A DNA stretch of 40,486 nt from Haliea sp. (GCA_030730585.1 JANQUV010000024.1:1-40486); one strand, 5' to 3'; positions 29,169 through 38,767 are shown, numbered from the stretch's first letter. The notes: generated by a model not told the origin, from the sequence alone. Numbers and translations are program-made.

Positions 29169-30569
29169 ATGGGTAAACGTAAAGCAAATGCTCCTCTGCG
29201 CAGCGGCGGCTTTGGCCGTGGCTTGGCAGTGTCACTGGCCGGGCTGCGTGCCGGGGGCGCCTTCGCGATCGATGGCGCTCTGCAGCGGCTGCGCGCTGGC
29301 AGTGAAAATAGCGCAGAAACGGGAGACTCCGAATTCTTGCGTCGTGAGGCGCGCCGGTTTGTGGCCGAGTTGGGCCGTTTGAAAGGCACCTACGTCAAGA
29401 TTGGGCAGATGTTAGCGTTGCTGGGCGAGCACTTTTTGCCTCGCGCGCTCACCGATGCTCTACAGGAGCTGAATTCAGCAACGGCGCCGTTGCCCTGGTC
29501 TGACATCGAGCCGGCATTGCGCATTAGCCTTGGCGCCCGTTTTGATGAACTTGAAATCGAGCAGGCAGCGTGGGCTGCAGCGTCTTTGGCGCAGGTGCAC
29601 AGGGCTACGGTGCGTGCCAGCGGGGAGCGTATTTGCCTGAAGGTGCAGTATCCGGGCCTTGCTGATGTGATTGACAGTGATTTTGATACCGTGGTCCGCA
29701 TGCTGGTACTCGCGCGCTGGTTACCGGCAGGCCGTCAGTTAGATGAATGGCTGGAAGCCATGCGGCTGCACTTGCACTATGAGATCGATTACGCGCGTGA
29801 GGCTCGCCTTGGCGATGCGATGGCAGAGCACGTGGCTGCTGCGGGCAATGCCCCCGGCGGTTGCCGCTACCACGTGCCGCAGCGGTACCCGCGCTACTGT
29901 GCTTCCGATGTGCTGGCGCTGGAGTTTATCGACGGCTTTCGGGTGACAGATCCAGAGGTGGCGGCGCTCTCACAGCACCGGCGCAATGCACTGGGGCGTG
30001 GCATGCTGGAGCTGTTCTTCCGCGAGCTCTACGCCTGGGGACTGTTGCAGACTGACCCCAATTTCGGCAACTACCTGATCCGCAGCGACGCACGCAGGAG
30101 GGAGTTGGTACTGCTGGATTTTGGCTCTACCCTGGAATGCGACAGCACCTTTTTGCAGCACCTGGGCGGTGCGATTGCCGCCGGCCAAAGGCAGGATCGC
30201 GGTGCTCTGCTGGTTAGCCTTATCGGGCTCGGCTGCCTGAGTGAGAGCAGCAGCGCCTACGCCCGGGATACATTTGTCGATTTTTGTTTTGGTTTACTGG
30301 AGCCGCTGCGGCCACCAGCAGAGTTGCCCGTAGAGTACCTCACTGCCAACGGCGATTACCGTTGGGGGCACTCGCAGCTGTTGCGTCGAGCGGGCAAACG
30401 CGCCGCTAGTTCAGCGGCTTCGCTGGATTTTGCCACTCCATCGCGTGATTTTGCGTTGATTGCTCGCAAACTGACCGGGGTATTCACGTTTATTGCGGTG
30501 TTGGACGCGGAGTTTAATGGCCACGCACTGGCAGCACAGCACATTCTGCGCTGGCAGGAGTCTCGCTAA
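29169..30569 (+). CDS. ABC1/UbiB-family atypical kinase 1 (COQ8-like)
   Basis: This 466-residue protein has the ABC1 (AarF/UbiB/COQ8) protein-kinase-like fold. The family-specific N-terminal extension has KIGQ (Lys77-Gln80). The nucleotide-binding loop is the Ala-rich form (AAASLAQVHRA), followed by the lysine strand CLKVQYPG. The catalytic loop is QTDPNFGN (Asp296) and the metal-binding motif is LLDFGS (Asp317). All of these look intact. QTDPNF is closer to the mitochondrial COQ8 form (QTDPNW) than to the HxDxHPGN form of bacterial UbiB. COQ8/UbiB proteins support ubiquinone synthesis, probably as ATPases. Whether this one does is unknown. Its stop shares one base with the next start (TAATG). 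Confidence 0.87.
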   Translation: MGKRKANAPLRSGGFGRGLAVSLAGLRAGGAFAIDGALQRLRAGSENSAETGDSEFLRREARRFVAELGRLKGTYVKIGQMLALLGEHFLPRALTDALQELNSATAPLPWSDIEPALRISLGARFDELEIEQAAWAAASLAQVHRATVRASGERICLKVQYPGLADVIDSDFDTVVRMLVLARWLPAGRQLDEWLEAMRLHLHYEIDYAREARLGDAMAEHVAAAGNAPGGCRYHVPQRYPRYCASDVLALEFIDGFRVTDPEVAALSQHRRNALGRGMLELFFRELYAWGLLQTDPNFGNYLIRSDARRRELVLLDFGSTLECDSTFLQHLGGAIAAGQRQDRGALLVSLIGLGCLSESSSAYARDTFVDFCFGLLEPLRPPAELPVEYLTANGDYRWGHSQLLRRAGKRAASSAASLDFATPSRDFALIARKLTGVFTFIAVLDAEFNGHALAAQHILRWQESR

Positions 30570-31891
30570 TGGCTGATAAAAATAAGGATCGCCCGGTACC
30601 GGCCGGCCGCTTGCGCCGCTTGGCCGGCATGGCGCGCCTGGCGGGGGGCGTGGCGGGTGGCATGCTGGCGGAAGGAGAGCGTCAGTTGCGGGCTGGCAAG
30701 CGCCCGAAGGTGCGCGACTTGCTGCTGACGCCGGGCAACGCGCGGCGTGTGACGCGTGAGCTGTCGCGCATGCGCGGCGCAGCAATGAAGCTGGGCCAAA
30801 TCTTGTCCATGGATACCGGCGAGCTGCTGCCGAAAGAGCTTGCAGAGATTCTGGCGCGGCTGCGTGCCGATGCCGATGCCATGCCGCGTCGCCAGCTGGA
30901 ACTTGCTCTGCAGGGTGCTTATGGCAAGCGTTGGGATCCCGCATTATACGACTTCCAATGGCAACCGCTTGCCGCTGCGTCGATTGGCCAGGTGCACCGA
31001 ATACGTGCCCCGGATGGCCGCGCCGCGGTGCTCAAGGTGCAGTATCCCGGCGTAGCAGACAGCATCGATAGTGACGTGGACAACATAGCCAGCCTGTTAC
31101 GCATGTCGGGGCTGTTACCCCGCCAACTCGACATTGAGCCACTATTGGTAGATGTGCGCGTACAGCTGCGCGAGGAGGCGGATTATCTTCGTGAGGCAAA
31201 ATTCCTGCAGCGCTTTCGCGATGCTCTGGCAGAGGATGCAAGGTTCGTGCTGCCGGAGGTTCTTCCCGAGCTGACCCGGCGCACTGTGCTGGCCATGACC
31301 TACATCGAATGCGAGCCAATTGAGAACCTCGCCCTGCAGCCCGCCGCGGAGCGCGATCGCGTTATGACCGCATTACTGGAGCTGCTGCTCACCGAATTAT
31401 TCACTTTGCGCCTGGTGCAAACGGATCCTAATTTCGCCAACTACCGCTATCGTGTAGAGGATGGAGCTATCGTGCTGCTCGACTTCGGTGCAACGCGGCG
31501 CTTCCGTGCGGGGTTTGTGCGTGACTATGGCAAGCTGGCCGCGGCGGCAATTGCCGAGGACCGCGATGCGCTGGCGTGCGCCGCCGAGCGCGTGGGTTAC
31601 GCGATGGGAGAGCAGGATTCCCATTACCGCGAGTTGGTTCTGGATATGTTGTTGCTGGCGCTGGAGCCTTTGCGCCACCCGGGCCTTTATGACTTTGGTC
31701 GTTCGGATATGCCGGCGCGGCTGATGGAGCTGGGGCAGTCGGTGACGGGTTTTCGCGACTTTTGGCAGGCACCGCCTACCGATGCGATTTACTTCCACCG
31801 CAAGCTGGGCGGCCTGTTCATGCTGGCCAGCCGTTTGCAGGCCCGGGTCGATGTGGGCGCTCTGATGGCGCCGCACATCACCCGGGCCTAG
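30569..31891 (+). CDS. ABC1/UbiB-family atypical kinase 2 (COQ8-like)
   Basis: This second ABC1-family protein (440 residues) is translationally coupled to the first by a one-base stop/start overlap. Motifs are KLGQILS (Lys74-Gln77), PLAAASIGQVHRI, VLKVQYPGVADSIDSDVDN, QTDPNFAN (Asp286) and LLDFGATR (Asp305). A C-terminal YFHRKLGGLFMLASRLQARV is also present. Read against my memory of human COQ8A, nearly every one of these blocks has a direct counterpart (AAASIGQVH, KIQYPGVAQSINSDVNN, QTDPNW, LLDFGATR, HRKMGGSF). It is clearly COQ8-like rather than UbiB-like. The partner or substrate is unknown. It converges with nagA, with four bases of stop overlap. Confidence 0.9.
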   Translation: MADKNKDRPVPAGRLRRLAGMARLAGGVAGGMLAEGERQLRAGKRPKVRDLLLTPGNARRVTRELSRMRGAAMKLGQILSMDTGELLPKELAEILARLRADADAMPRRQLELALQGAYGKRWDPALYDFQWQPLAAASIGQVHRIRAPDGRAAVLKVQYPGVADSIDSDVDNIASLLRMSGLLPRQLDIEPLLVDVRVQLREEADYLREAKFLQRFRDALAEDARFVLPEVLPELTRRTVLAMTYIECEPIENLALQPAAERDRVMTALLELLLTELFTLRLVQTDPNFANYRYRVEDGAIVLLDFGATRRFRAGFVRDYGKLAAAAIAEDRDALACAAERVGYAMGEQDSHYRELVLDMLLLALEPLRHPGLYDFGRSDMPARLMELGQSVTGFRDFWQAPPTDAIYFHRKLGGLFMLASRLQARVDVGALMAPHITRA

Positions 31892-33063
31892 GTGCTAATG
31901 GCGTAATCCTGACGTTGGCCGCCCAGCCACGTTGACTGCACCTGTAAAGCGTCATCCAGTAATACCATGTCGGCGCGTGCGCCGGCCCCCAGGTGGCCCC
32001 GAGTGGCATCGCCAATGACGCGTGCCGGATAGCGTGAAGCCATACGCAAGCATTCTTCCAGCGCCAGGCCAACCACGGTGTGGCAGTAGCGTACGGCATC
32101 GATGAGGCCAATAGCGCTGCCGGCCAGAGTTCCCGCGGCGTTGGTCAGCTTGCCCTGGCGCAACACAATGCGTTCACCGTACAGAGTGAACCAGTCCTGC
32201 CCGCTGCCTACGGTTGCCATTGCATCGCTGACCAAAAATAAACGCCCCGGGCTCGCACAGCGATGCGCAATGCGAATGCTGGCGGGGTGGACGTGGTGGC
32301 CGTCGGCGATGATGCCAAGCCAGCCTGTATCGCTTGCCAGCGCTGCTCCGGTCACTCCTGGTTGGCGAGCCAGCAGTGGACTCATGGCATTGAACAGATG
32401 GGTGAAACCGCGCAGTCCTTCCGCCTTTGCTGCCTCTACGGTTTCGTAGTTGGCGTCGCTGTGGCCGGCTAACACCATCAGCCCCGCCTCGCAAAGCTGG
32501 CGGATTTGCCCCGCGGCCATCACTTCGGGGGCGACGGTTAGCAAACAGCGGAGGTCCGCTAAACTGCACAGCCAATCTACGTCGTCCTGGGTGCACGCGC
32601 GCAGCCGGTCGGCACGGTGTGTGCCGCGGCGAGCGGCAGCAAAAAAGGGCCCTTCGATGTGCAAGCCGAGTATAGCGGCGGCGGAAGTGTCCAGCTGTCG
32701 GCGGGCTTCGCGCACTGCGTTGGCGCCCGTGCGCAGGACCGCTTGAGTATCGCTGAGCAGGGTGGGTAAGAGGCCGGTCGTGCCATAGCGCCGGTGGCTG
32801 GCGGCGATGTGCAGCAGTGTGTCGGGTGTTGGCGCATTGTTGAATAAAAGCCCTCCGCCGCCGTTAACCTGTAGGTCGACAAAGCCGGGTGCCAACATAC
32901 CGCTGCTGAGCGTAGTGCGGGGTAGCTCCGGTGGCAGGCTCGCGATAGGCGCTAAGCCAACGATGTGTTCGCCCGCGATGAGTAAGGCGCTATCGTGGTG
33001 CCAGTGGTCGCCGTCAAATACTTGTGGCGCACAGACTGCGCTGTCAGCGGCCGAGGCGTTCAT
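31888..33063 (-). CDS. nagA: NagA, N-acetylglucosamine-6-phosphate deacetylase
   Basis: NagA removes the acetyl group from GlcNAc-6-phosphate in amino-sugar and cell-wall recycling. The 391-residue amidohydrolase has GFVDLQVNGGGG near residue 60 and the metal/active-site motifs HIEGPFF, LAGHSDANYE, THLFNAMSP and LVSDAMAT (the catalytic Asp). These are in the order seen in E. coli NagA. AGGATGG lies upstream of ATG 33063. It stands alone: no nagB, nagK, nagE or nagC is in the window. The gene is divergent from the acylase lipoprotein. Confidence 0.95.
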   Translation of the reverse strand: MNASAADSAVCAPQVFDGDHWHHDSALLIAGEHIVGLAPIASLPPELPRTTLSSGMLAPGFVDLQVNGGGGLLFNNAPTPDTLLHIAASHRRYGTTGLLPTLLSDTQAVLRTGANAVREARRQLDTSAAAILGLHIEGPFFAAARRGTHRADRLRACTQDDVDWLCSLADLRCLLTVAPEVMAAGQIRQLCEAGLMVLAGHSDANYETVEAAKAEGLRGFTHLFNAMSPLLARQPGVTGAALASDTGWLGIIADGHHVHPASIRIAHRCASPGRLFLVSDAMATVGSGQDWFTLYGERIVLRQGKLTNAAGTLAGSAIGLIDAVRYCHTVVGLALEECLRMASRYPARVIGDATRGHLGAGARADMVLLDDALQVQSTWLGGQRQDYAIST

Positions 33064-33230
33064 GGCTTGCCATCCTGTCCAGTTTGCGCCGCTGTACAGT
33101 GTGTTGATGTGCTTAAACTATTGTACATTAGTGTTATGCTCTGCATGACTGCTGAGCGCCCGGCGTGTACTTGACTGTCCACGACCAACGGCGAAATTGT
33201 GATGTTGTAGTGTATAACAAGAGGTCTTTT

Positions 33231-35675
33231 ATGCCCCTACGCCCTTTAAGTATTGTGTCTTTGTGTTTCGTGCTGGCCGCCTGTAGCGATGCTACTGATT
33301 CGGTTGCGCCGACTCCGCCTCCGCCCGCACCGGAGCTGACGTACTCCGCCGAGATTCGACGCACAGAGTATGGCATTCCACACATTCGTGCCAACGATTG
33401 GGGTAGCCTCGGCTACGGCTTTGGTTATGCCTATGCCCAGGACAATTACTGCGTAGCCATGCGCGAAATCGTATTCGCCGCGGGCCGCTCGGCTGAACTG
33501 ATGGGTGAGGAGATGGGAAACACGGAGTCGGATTTCCTGTTTCGTTTCCTGAACGGGGAAAAAGAGGCCTTTGCTGAGCAGTTCGTTTCGGAATTGCCGC
33601 AGTTTGCACGCGATCTTGCTGAAGGCTATAGCCGCGGCATGAATCGCTATCTTGAAGAAACAGGCCTGGATAACTTGCCTGAAGGCGACCTGGGCTGCCG
33701 CAACGCGGAGTGGGTTTATGCCATCGACAGCGTCGATTTATTTCTGTTCCTGCGCCGTGAGGCTCTGCGCGGCAGCTCCGAGCAAGGAATTTTTCGTCGC
33801 GCAATTCTCGCCACTACGGGCCCCGACGGTGGTGGCGCCCTTGAACCCGCTGCTATGGAGCAAGCGGTAGAAGCGCTGGAAGATGTTGCCGCAGAGCTGC
33901 GGGATATTGACCGCGGCAGTAACGGTTTGGCCTTGGGGCGCGACGCAACGCGCAGCGGCAAGGGCATGCTGCTGGGCAACCCTCATCAGCCCTGGTTTGG
34001 CAGTGGCGCTTGGTATCAGGCGCACCTCACCTTGCCGGGCGTATATGACGTGGCCGGTGCGGCCTTGCACGGCTTCCCCTTCATCGGTATCGGGTTTAAC
34101 CAGGATGTCGCGTGGACACACACCGTGTCCTTGGCGAACCGGTTCAGCCTCTTCGAGTTGAAACTCAACCCGGATAATCCGCTGCAGTACGATTATAACG
34201 GCGAGTGGCAGGAAATTGATGCTCAAACCGTGACTATTCAAGTTTTACAGCCTGACGGCACCTTGGAGGACCGGGATCAGGTGTTCTATATTTCGCGCTA
34301 TGGCCCGGTGGTAAACCTTAAAGGCGTGACGCCGCTGCTGGACGGCTGGCCCATGTTCAATGGGTCGGTGCTCGCCTTTCGGGATGCCAATATCCTCACC
34401 GGCATTCGCGGTATCGAGCAGTGGATCACTAAAGGGCAGTCCAGCACCATCGCTGAGTATGTGGAAGCGCTGCAGAGTATCGGCAATCCGGTATTCCATG
34501 AGTTGGCGGCAGACCGCGCTGGCACAGCATTTTACGGTGAGCTCTCGGCGGTTCCTTTTGTGACCCAGAGCCAGTTGGACCGCTGCATCAATGGCGTTAT
34601 CGGGCCGTTGCTGGCAAGCGCCACCACCAATGTAATCCTGTCACTGGATGGCTCCGACCCCGCCTGCGAATGGGGCACGGACCCTGAGGCTCCCGCTGGC
34701 AGCAATCTCTATGGGGGTTCCAGCCTGCCGCAGTTACTCACCACGGACTACGTGGGCAACAGCAACAACAGCTACTGGTTGTCCGATGCTAACAACCCGC
34801 TGGAAGGGTTTCCGGTGATCATGGGCCCGGTTGGCCATGAAGGGCAGCAGCAGTTCCTGCGCACGCGTATTGGCCACATCATGGTGGCAGAGCGAAAAGC
34901 AGCGACCGACGGGCTGGACGCAGAGCCGCTGTTCGACCTTGAAACGTTGAAGGGCCTGATGTACGCCAACCGGGTCTATGGCGCTGAAGTGGTGCTGGAT
35001 GATGTGCTGGCGATTTGCGCAACCGACGCCGCAGCGTCGGTGCTGGACGCGTGTAACGTGCTGGCTAATTGGGATCGGCGAGTCGATGTTGAGAGCCGGG
35101 GGGCGCAGGTGTTTACCGAGTTCTGGCGTGTGATTACCAGTGAGCTGGGTAATAGCTTCCAGAATATTGTCCAAAGCGACGAGTTTTGGGCTGTCGATTT
35201 CGATCGCAACGATCCGCTGCATACTCCGTCCGGCATTGACCTTGCGGTGCCGGCGAATGCACCCCGTGTGATCAATGCGTTATCTGTGGCAACGCAGCGC
35301 CTGGTTGCTGCAAACGTGGCGTTGGGTGCTCCTTGGGGTGAGGTGCAGTATTTGGAGCGCAATGGTGCGCGTGTGCCCATTCATGGCGGTTCCGGTGGCA
35401 TGGGCGTGTATGGCGCGATCAGTGCGGGCCTGCGTGAGGGGGGCTATATCAATCCGGGCAGCGGCAACTCGTATATTCAGGCGGTGACCTGGGATGACAC
35501 CGAGTGCCCCATCGCGGATGTGATTTTAGTGCCATCCCAGTCGACTAACCCTGAATCGCCCCATTTTGCCGACCAAACCGAGCTATATGCGGCTAAAGAG
35601 TGGGTACGCTTCCCGTTTTGTGAAGCCGATATTGCCGCCAGCCAGATCGGTGAAACGTTGATTCTGGAAGAGTAA
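33231..35675 (+). CDS. Penicillin-acylase-family lipoprotein (possible AHL acylase)
   Basis: This is an N-terminal-nucleophile hydrolase precursor of 814 residues. It begins with a lipoprotein signal (hydrophobic core, then LAAC with Cys18 and Ser at +2), so it should be anchored at the outer membrane. A short Pro/Thr linker follows, then an alpha-chain region. The self-processing site is Gly-Ser in RGSNGLALG, with nucleophile Ser230, and NPHQPW downstream is the beta-chain motif. Relatives cut amides such as penicillins, cephalosporins, acyl-homoserine lactones (PvdQ, QuiP) or aculeacin. The substrate here is unproven and no luxI/luxR pair is in the window. ATG 33231 is preferred, with AAGAGG upstream; the frame extends to 33165 but would bury the signal. 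Confidence 0.88.
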   Translation: MPLRPLSIVSLCFVLAACSDATDSVAPTPPPPAPELTYSAEIRRTEYGIPHIRANDWGSLGYGFGYAYAQDNYCVAMREIVFAAGRSAELMGEEMGNTESDFLFRFLNGEKEAFAEQFVSELPQFARDLAEGYSRGMNRYLEETGLDNLPEGDLGCRNAEWVYAIDSVDLFLFLRREALRGSSEQGIFRRAILATTGPDGGGALEPAAMEQAVEALEDVAAELRDIDRGSNGLALGRDATRSGKGMLLGNPHQPWFGSGAWYQAHLTLPGVYDVAGAALHGFPFIGIGFNQDVAWTHTVSLANRFSLFELKLNPDNPLQYDYNGEWQEIDAQTVTIQVLQPDGTLEDRDQVFYISRYGPVVNLKGVTPLLDGWPMFNGSVLAFRDANILTGIRGIEQWITKGQSSTIAEYVEALQSIGNPVFHELAADRAGTAFYGELSAVPFVTQSQLDRCINGVIGPLLASATTNVILSLDGSDPACEWGTDPEAPAGSNLYGGSSLPQLLTTDYVGNSNNSYWLSDANNPLEGFPVIMGPVGHEGQQQFLRTRIGHIMVAERKAATDGLDAEPLFDLETLKGLMYANRVYGAEVVLDDVLAICATDAAASVLDACNVLANWDRRVDVESRGAQVFTEFWRVITSELGNSFQNIVQSDEFWAVDFDRNDPLHTPSGIDLAVPANAPRVINALSVATQRLVAANVALGAPWGEVQYLERNGARVPIHGGSGGMGVYGAISAGLREGGYINPGSGNSYIQAVTWDDTECPIADVILVPSQSTNPESPHFADQTELYAAKEWVRFPFCEADIAASQIGETLILEE

Positions 35676-35684
35676 ACCTTACAG

Positions 35685-35721
35685 CGCGCCCCGGCCCTGG
35701 TCTGCATAGTGGCGGGGCGCG
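35685..35721. other. Nine-base-pair inverted repeat after the acylase gene
   Basis: CGCGCCCCG (35685-35693) and CGGGGCGCG (35713-35721) are perfect complements around a 19-base loop, between the acylase stop and the photolyase start. There is no T-run, so it is not a canonical terminator. It may protect the 3' end of the acylase mRNA or form an operator. Confidence 0.45.
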
Positions 35722-35774
35722 TACTACCCGCATACTCACTACACATGGCTACGCCACGTATGCCCACTCCGCCG

Positions 35775-37313
35775 ATGTCCGCAACACAGCTAATTCTCGT
35801 GCTGGGAGACCAGCTCTCTTTCAATAACCCTGCCGTTGCCAATGCCAACCCGGAGACGGATCGGTTTCTGCTGGCTGAGGTCGCTGAGGAGGCGGGTTAT
35901 GTCCCGCACAATCGACACAAGATTGCCCTGATCTTTTCCGCCATGCGTCACTTTCGTGACGCCCTGCGTGCCCGCGGCTTCTGTGTGCACTATATCGAGT
36001 TCGCTGAGGGTGTAGCCAGCTTGCAGGCCGCGGTGGCGCAGGTATCGGCGGCGCTTGATTGCCGCGTCGTGCGCGTCTGTGAGCCGGGTGAATATCGGCT
36101 GCGGCAAGCGATGGCGGGCTGGGAAGCGGCGCTGGGTATTCAGCTGGAAATGCTTGAGGACACACGTTTTCTGGCCAGCCACGAAGATTTCCGCGGCTGG
36201 GCCAAGGGCCGCAAACAACTGCGCATGGAGTACTTTTACCGCATCATGCGCCGGCGTTACAACCTGCTGTTGGAGGCGGATGCGCAGCCTGCGGGCGGGC
36301 GCTGGAATTATGATCAGGAAAACCGGGTGGGCTGGCGTCGTCAGCGGGAAATCCCGCCGCGTCAGGCGCTGCAGCAATCAGACACGACGCGCGAGGTGCT
36401 GAGACTGGTGGCGGAAGCATTCCCGAATAATCCCGGTGAACTGGCGCAGTTCAACTACGCTTGCACCGCAACGGCTGCCAAAGCGGAGTTTGACTGGTTT
36501 CTGGAGCACGCACTGGGTGATTTTGGCCGCTACCAGGATGCCTTGGTCGAAGAGTCGCCCTGGGTGTTTCACGGCAAGCTTTCCATGTACCTGAATATTG
36601 GCTTGCTCGAGCCGCTGGAGTTGTGCCGTGAAGTGGAGCAAGCGTGGCGCGACGAGCGCTGCAGCTTGTCTGCCGCAGAGGGCTTTATTCGTCAGATTCT
36701 CGGCTGGCGCGAATATGTGCGCGGCATCTACTGGCTAAAGATGCCGGACTATGCCGAGGGCAACAGTTTTGCTGCGCATACGCCGTTGCCGGCCTTCTTC
36801 TGGACGGCGCAAACCGACTTGCGTTGCCTGCAGCGGGCGCTGGGCCAAAGCCTCGACCTGGGTTATGCACACCACATTCAGCGGCTGATGGTCGTCGGCA
36901 ACTTTGCGCTGCTGGCGGGCCTCGATGTGAAAGCGGCGTGCGATTGGTACCTCGCGGTGTATGTCGATGCCTTCGAATGGGTTGAATTACCCAACACCTT
37001 GGGTATGGCCTTGCACGCAGATGGCGGTGTGATGGCGAGCAAACCCTACGCTGCCAGCGGTAAATACATTCAGCGCCAGGGTGAGCATTGTAAAGAGTGC
37101 CGGTATAGCCCGTCGCGAGTGACCGGGGAGGGGGCCTGCCCCTATAACTCGCTGTATTGGCGCTTTATCGATCGCCACCTGGAGGTACTGTCTGCGAACC
37201 CGCGTATGGGGCTGATCACCGCCAATTGGCGTAGACGGCCCGCAGCGGAGCGCGGGGCGATTATCGCTTGGGCCGACCAGACGCTGGCTGACCTGGTGGG
37301 CCCTGTTGGTTGA
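35775..37313 (+). CDS. FeS-containing (6-4) photolyase-like protein (PhrB type)
   Basis: This 512-residue protein belongs to the bacterial iron-sulfur branch of the cryptochrome/photolyase family (FeS-BCP, 'photolyase-related'), whose founder PhrB repairs (6-4) photoproducts using FAD. It begins [16 protein letters not shown], like PhrB. Four cysteines, Cys351 (DLRCLQ), Cys439 and Cys442 (HCKECRY) and Cys455 (ACPYN), have spacings of 88, 3 and 13. These are exactly the spacings of the four 4Fe-4S ligands of PhrB as I recall them. Start 35775 is chosen because it gives this near-identical numbering; ATG 35745 is an alternative, and neither has a good ribosome site. It converges with the DUF2256 and cry-DASH genes. 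Confidence 0.9.
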   Translation: MSATQLILVLGDQLSFNNPAVANANPETDRFLLAEVAEEAGYVPHNRHKIALIFSAMRHFRDALRARGFCVHYIEFAEGVASLQAAVAQVSAALDCRVVRVCEPGEYRLRQAMAGWEAALGIQLEMLEDTRFLASHEDFRGWAKGRKQLRMEYFYRIMRRRYNLLLEADAQPAGGRWNYDQENRVGWRRQREIPPRQALQQSDTTREVLRLVAEAFPNNPGELAQFNYACTATAAKAEFDWFLEHALGDFGRYQDALVEESPWVFHGKLSMYLNIGLLEPLELCREVEQAWRDERCSLSAAEGFIRQILGWREYVRGIYWLKMPDYAEGNSFAAHTPLPAFFWTAQTDLRCLQRALGQSLDLGYAHHIQRLMVVGNFALLAGLDVKAACDWYLAVYVDAFEWVELPNTLGMALHADGGVMASKPYAASGKYIQRQGEHCKECRYSPSRVTGEGACPYNSLYWRFIDRHLEVLSANPRMGLITANWRRRPAAERGAIIAWADQTLADLVGPVG

Positions 37314-37446
37314 CCTGCTGGCGGTTGCTGGCGCAGCGTCGGGAGCAATAGCGCACTTGCTCCCAGTTGAGCCGCCAGCGTGCACGCCACTGAAAAGGCC
37401 TGAGGCACACAGGACATAGCTTGCTTGGCCGCTCAGTTCTCCCCAT
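37261..37446 (-). CDS. DUF2256 zinc-ribbon-like small protein
   Basis: This 61-residue protein has four cysteines in two pairs, [10 protein letters not shown] and [10 protein letters not shown], with tryptophans between them (the WRARWRLNW segment). This is the DUF2256 family pattern and suggests a small metal-binding fold. The function is unknown. Such proteins often sit beside or are fused to photolyase/cryptochrome genes, which holds here. ATG 37446 lies inside the last codons of the cry-DASH gene on the same strand (14-base overlap), and another ATG at 37455 is possible. Its 3' end overlaps the convergent photolyase gene by 53 bases. The frame extends upstream to 37602, but only inside the cry-DASH gene. 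Confidence 0.75.
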   Translation of the reverse strand: MGRTERPSKLCPVCLRPFQWRARWRLNWEQVRYCSRRCASNRQQVNQQGPPGQPASGRPKR

Positions 37447-38767
37447 CGCCCTCATCCGCCTCGGTGGGCAGCAATGGCCAATCGGCTGCATCGGTAACAA
37501 ACAGGGGTTGCTTGGGCCGTAGCCCGCCCCATTTGGCGGTGAACAGGCCGTCTGGATCGTGTTCGGCCGCCTGTTTCGTCTGGTTGAAGTGGCGTCCACC
37601 ACGCGGGTCGCAGCCTACGCCTGCGATGTACTGCCAATTGCCGTAGTTGCTGCCCACGTCATAGTCGATCAGGTGTTTTTCGAAAAATGCAGCGCCGTAG
37701 CGCCAGTCCAGGCCAAGCTCATGGATAAGGCAGCTGGCGCTGATCTGGCGCCCCCGATTACTCATCCAACCGGTGGCGAGCAATTGCCGCTGTAGCGCGT
37801 TGACCAACGGATAGTTCGTGTCGCCCTGGCACCAGCGCGCGAATGCGCGTGGGTCGAAGGTGCAGAAGCGATTGCGGCGCCCGTTTCCCAGGCCCTCAAA
37901 ACGAAATAGTCGGTGTTTGTCATGCAGTGCGCGCCAGTGGAAAAACTCGCGCCACCAGAGCTCAAAAATCAGCCAGTGCGTGGAGTCATTGCCGCCCTTT
38001 TCCTGCTCAAAGCTATACACCGCGTGTGCCACTTCGCGCGCCGACAGTGCGCCATGGGCCAGCCAGGGCGACAGCGTGCTGGAGCCGGTGAGCGGGTCCA
38101 GACAGTTGCGCGTCGCCTTGTACTGCAAGATGGCTTCTTCACCAAAAGTGAACTGCTGCAGCCGGCGCTGGCCAGCTTGGCTGCCGCCGCGCAGTGGCAG
38201 TGCGGTATGCGGTGATACCGATGCCGCCGGTAGCGGCGGGAAAGCCAGCGCCGTGGGTGGTGGCGGCAGCTGCTCGGGCGCAGGTATCGGTAACTCTATT
38301 GGCAACGGCTCCACGGCTTTGCGAAAGGGTGTGAACTGTTCCGGTATGTCCTTCAGGTCAAAAGGGAGTTGCTGTCGACCATATAGCGTGTTCCCCGCAT
38401 GCACCTGCAGCGGGATTGTCAGGCGTTCGCGCACCCGCTCCAGCTGTTGCGCTTCGTAAACGCCCGGGCATCGGCTAGTGCCGACGCGCTCAATACGCCA
38501 GGTGCGGGTAAGCTCTGGTATGAGCAGTTCTGGTTGCCCGGTAAGGAACAAGAGATCCTGCCCCAGTGAGCGCAGCGCATCACGCAGGCTTTGCAGGTGC
38601 TCGAGGAGCATGCGCTGGCGCTGTTTGCCCACTCCGCGCAGGTTGCACCAAGGGCGCGGTTCCTGCCATATATACACGACCAAGAGCTCAGAGGCCGCGC
38701 TGTGGGCCAAAAGCCCAGGGTTGTCCTGCAGGCGCAGGTCTTTCTGTAACCAATAGAGTTCGCGCAT
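37433..38767 (-). CDS. Cryptochrome-DASH family photolyase
   Basis: This 444-residue flavoprotein has an N-terminal Rossmann antenna domain ([19 protein letters not shown]) and a C-terminal FAD domain. The FAD-site segment [20 protein letters not shown] is the cry-DASH form, distinct from the WNWQWAAGTG type of class I CPD photolyases. Other blocks are [28 protein letters not shown] and [17 protein letters not shown]. Cry-DASH proteins repair CPDs mainly in single-stranded DNA and may also signal. ATG 38767 is preferred; the frame runs to 38806 with nothing family-like. It is translationally coupled to the downstream DUF2256 gene. Confidence 0.92.
   Translation of the reverse strand: MRELYWLQKDLRLQDNPGLLAHSAASELLVVYIWQEPRPWCNLRGVGKQRQRMLLEHLQSLRDALRSLGQDLLFLTGQPELLIPELTRTWRIERVGTSRCPGVYEAQQLERVRERLTIPLQVHAGNTLYGRQQLPFDLKDIPEQFTPFRKAVEPLPIELPIPAPEQLPPPPTALAFPPLPAASVSPHTALPLRGGSQAGQRRLQQFTFGEEAILQYKATRNCLDPLTGSSTLSPWLAHGALSAREVAHAVYSFEQEKGGNDSTHWLIFELWWREFFHWRALHDKHRLFRFEGLGNGRRNRFCTFDPRAFARWCQGDTNYPLVNALQRQLLATGWMSNRGRQISASCLIHELGLDWRYGAAFFEKHLIDYDVGSNYGNWQYIAGVGCDPRGGRHFNQTKQAAEHDPDGLFTAKWGGLRPKQPLFVTDAADWPLLPTEADEGDGEN

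Noticed and set aside
29169-30569. Housekeeping UbiB
   Set aside because: The catalytic loop is QTDPNFGN, not the HxDxHPGN type, and there is no ubiE/ubiJ neighbour. COQ8-like is the safer call, although a ubiquinone role remains possible.
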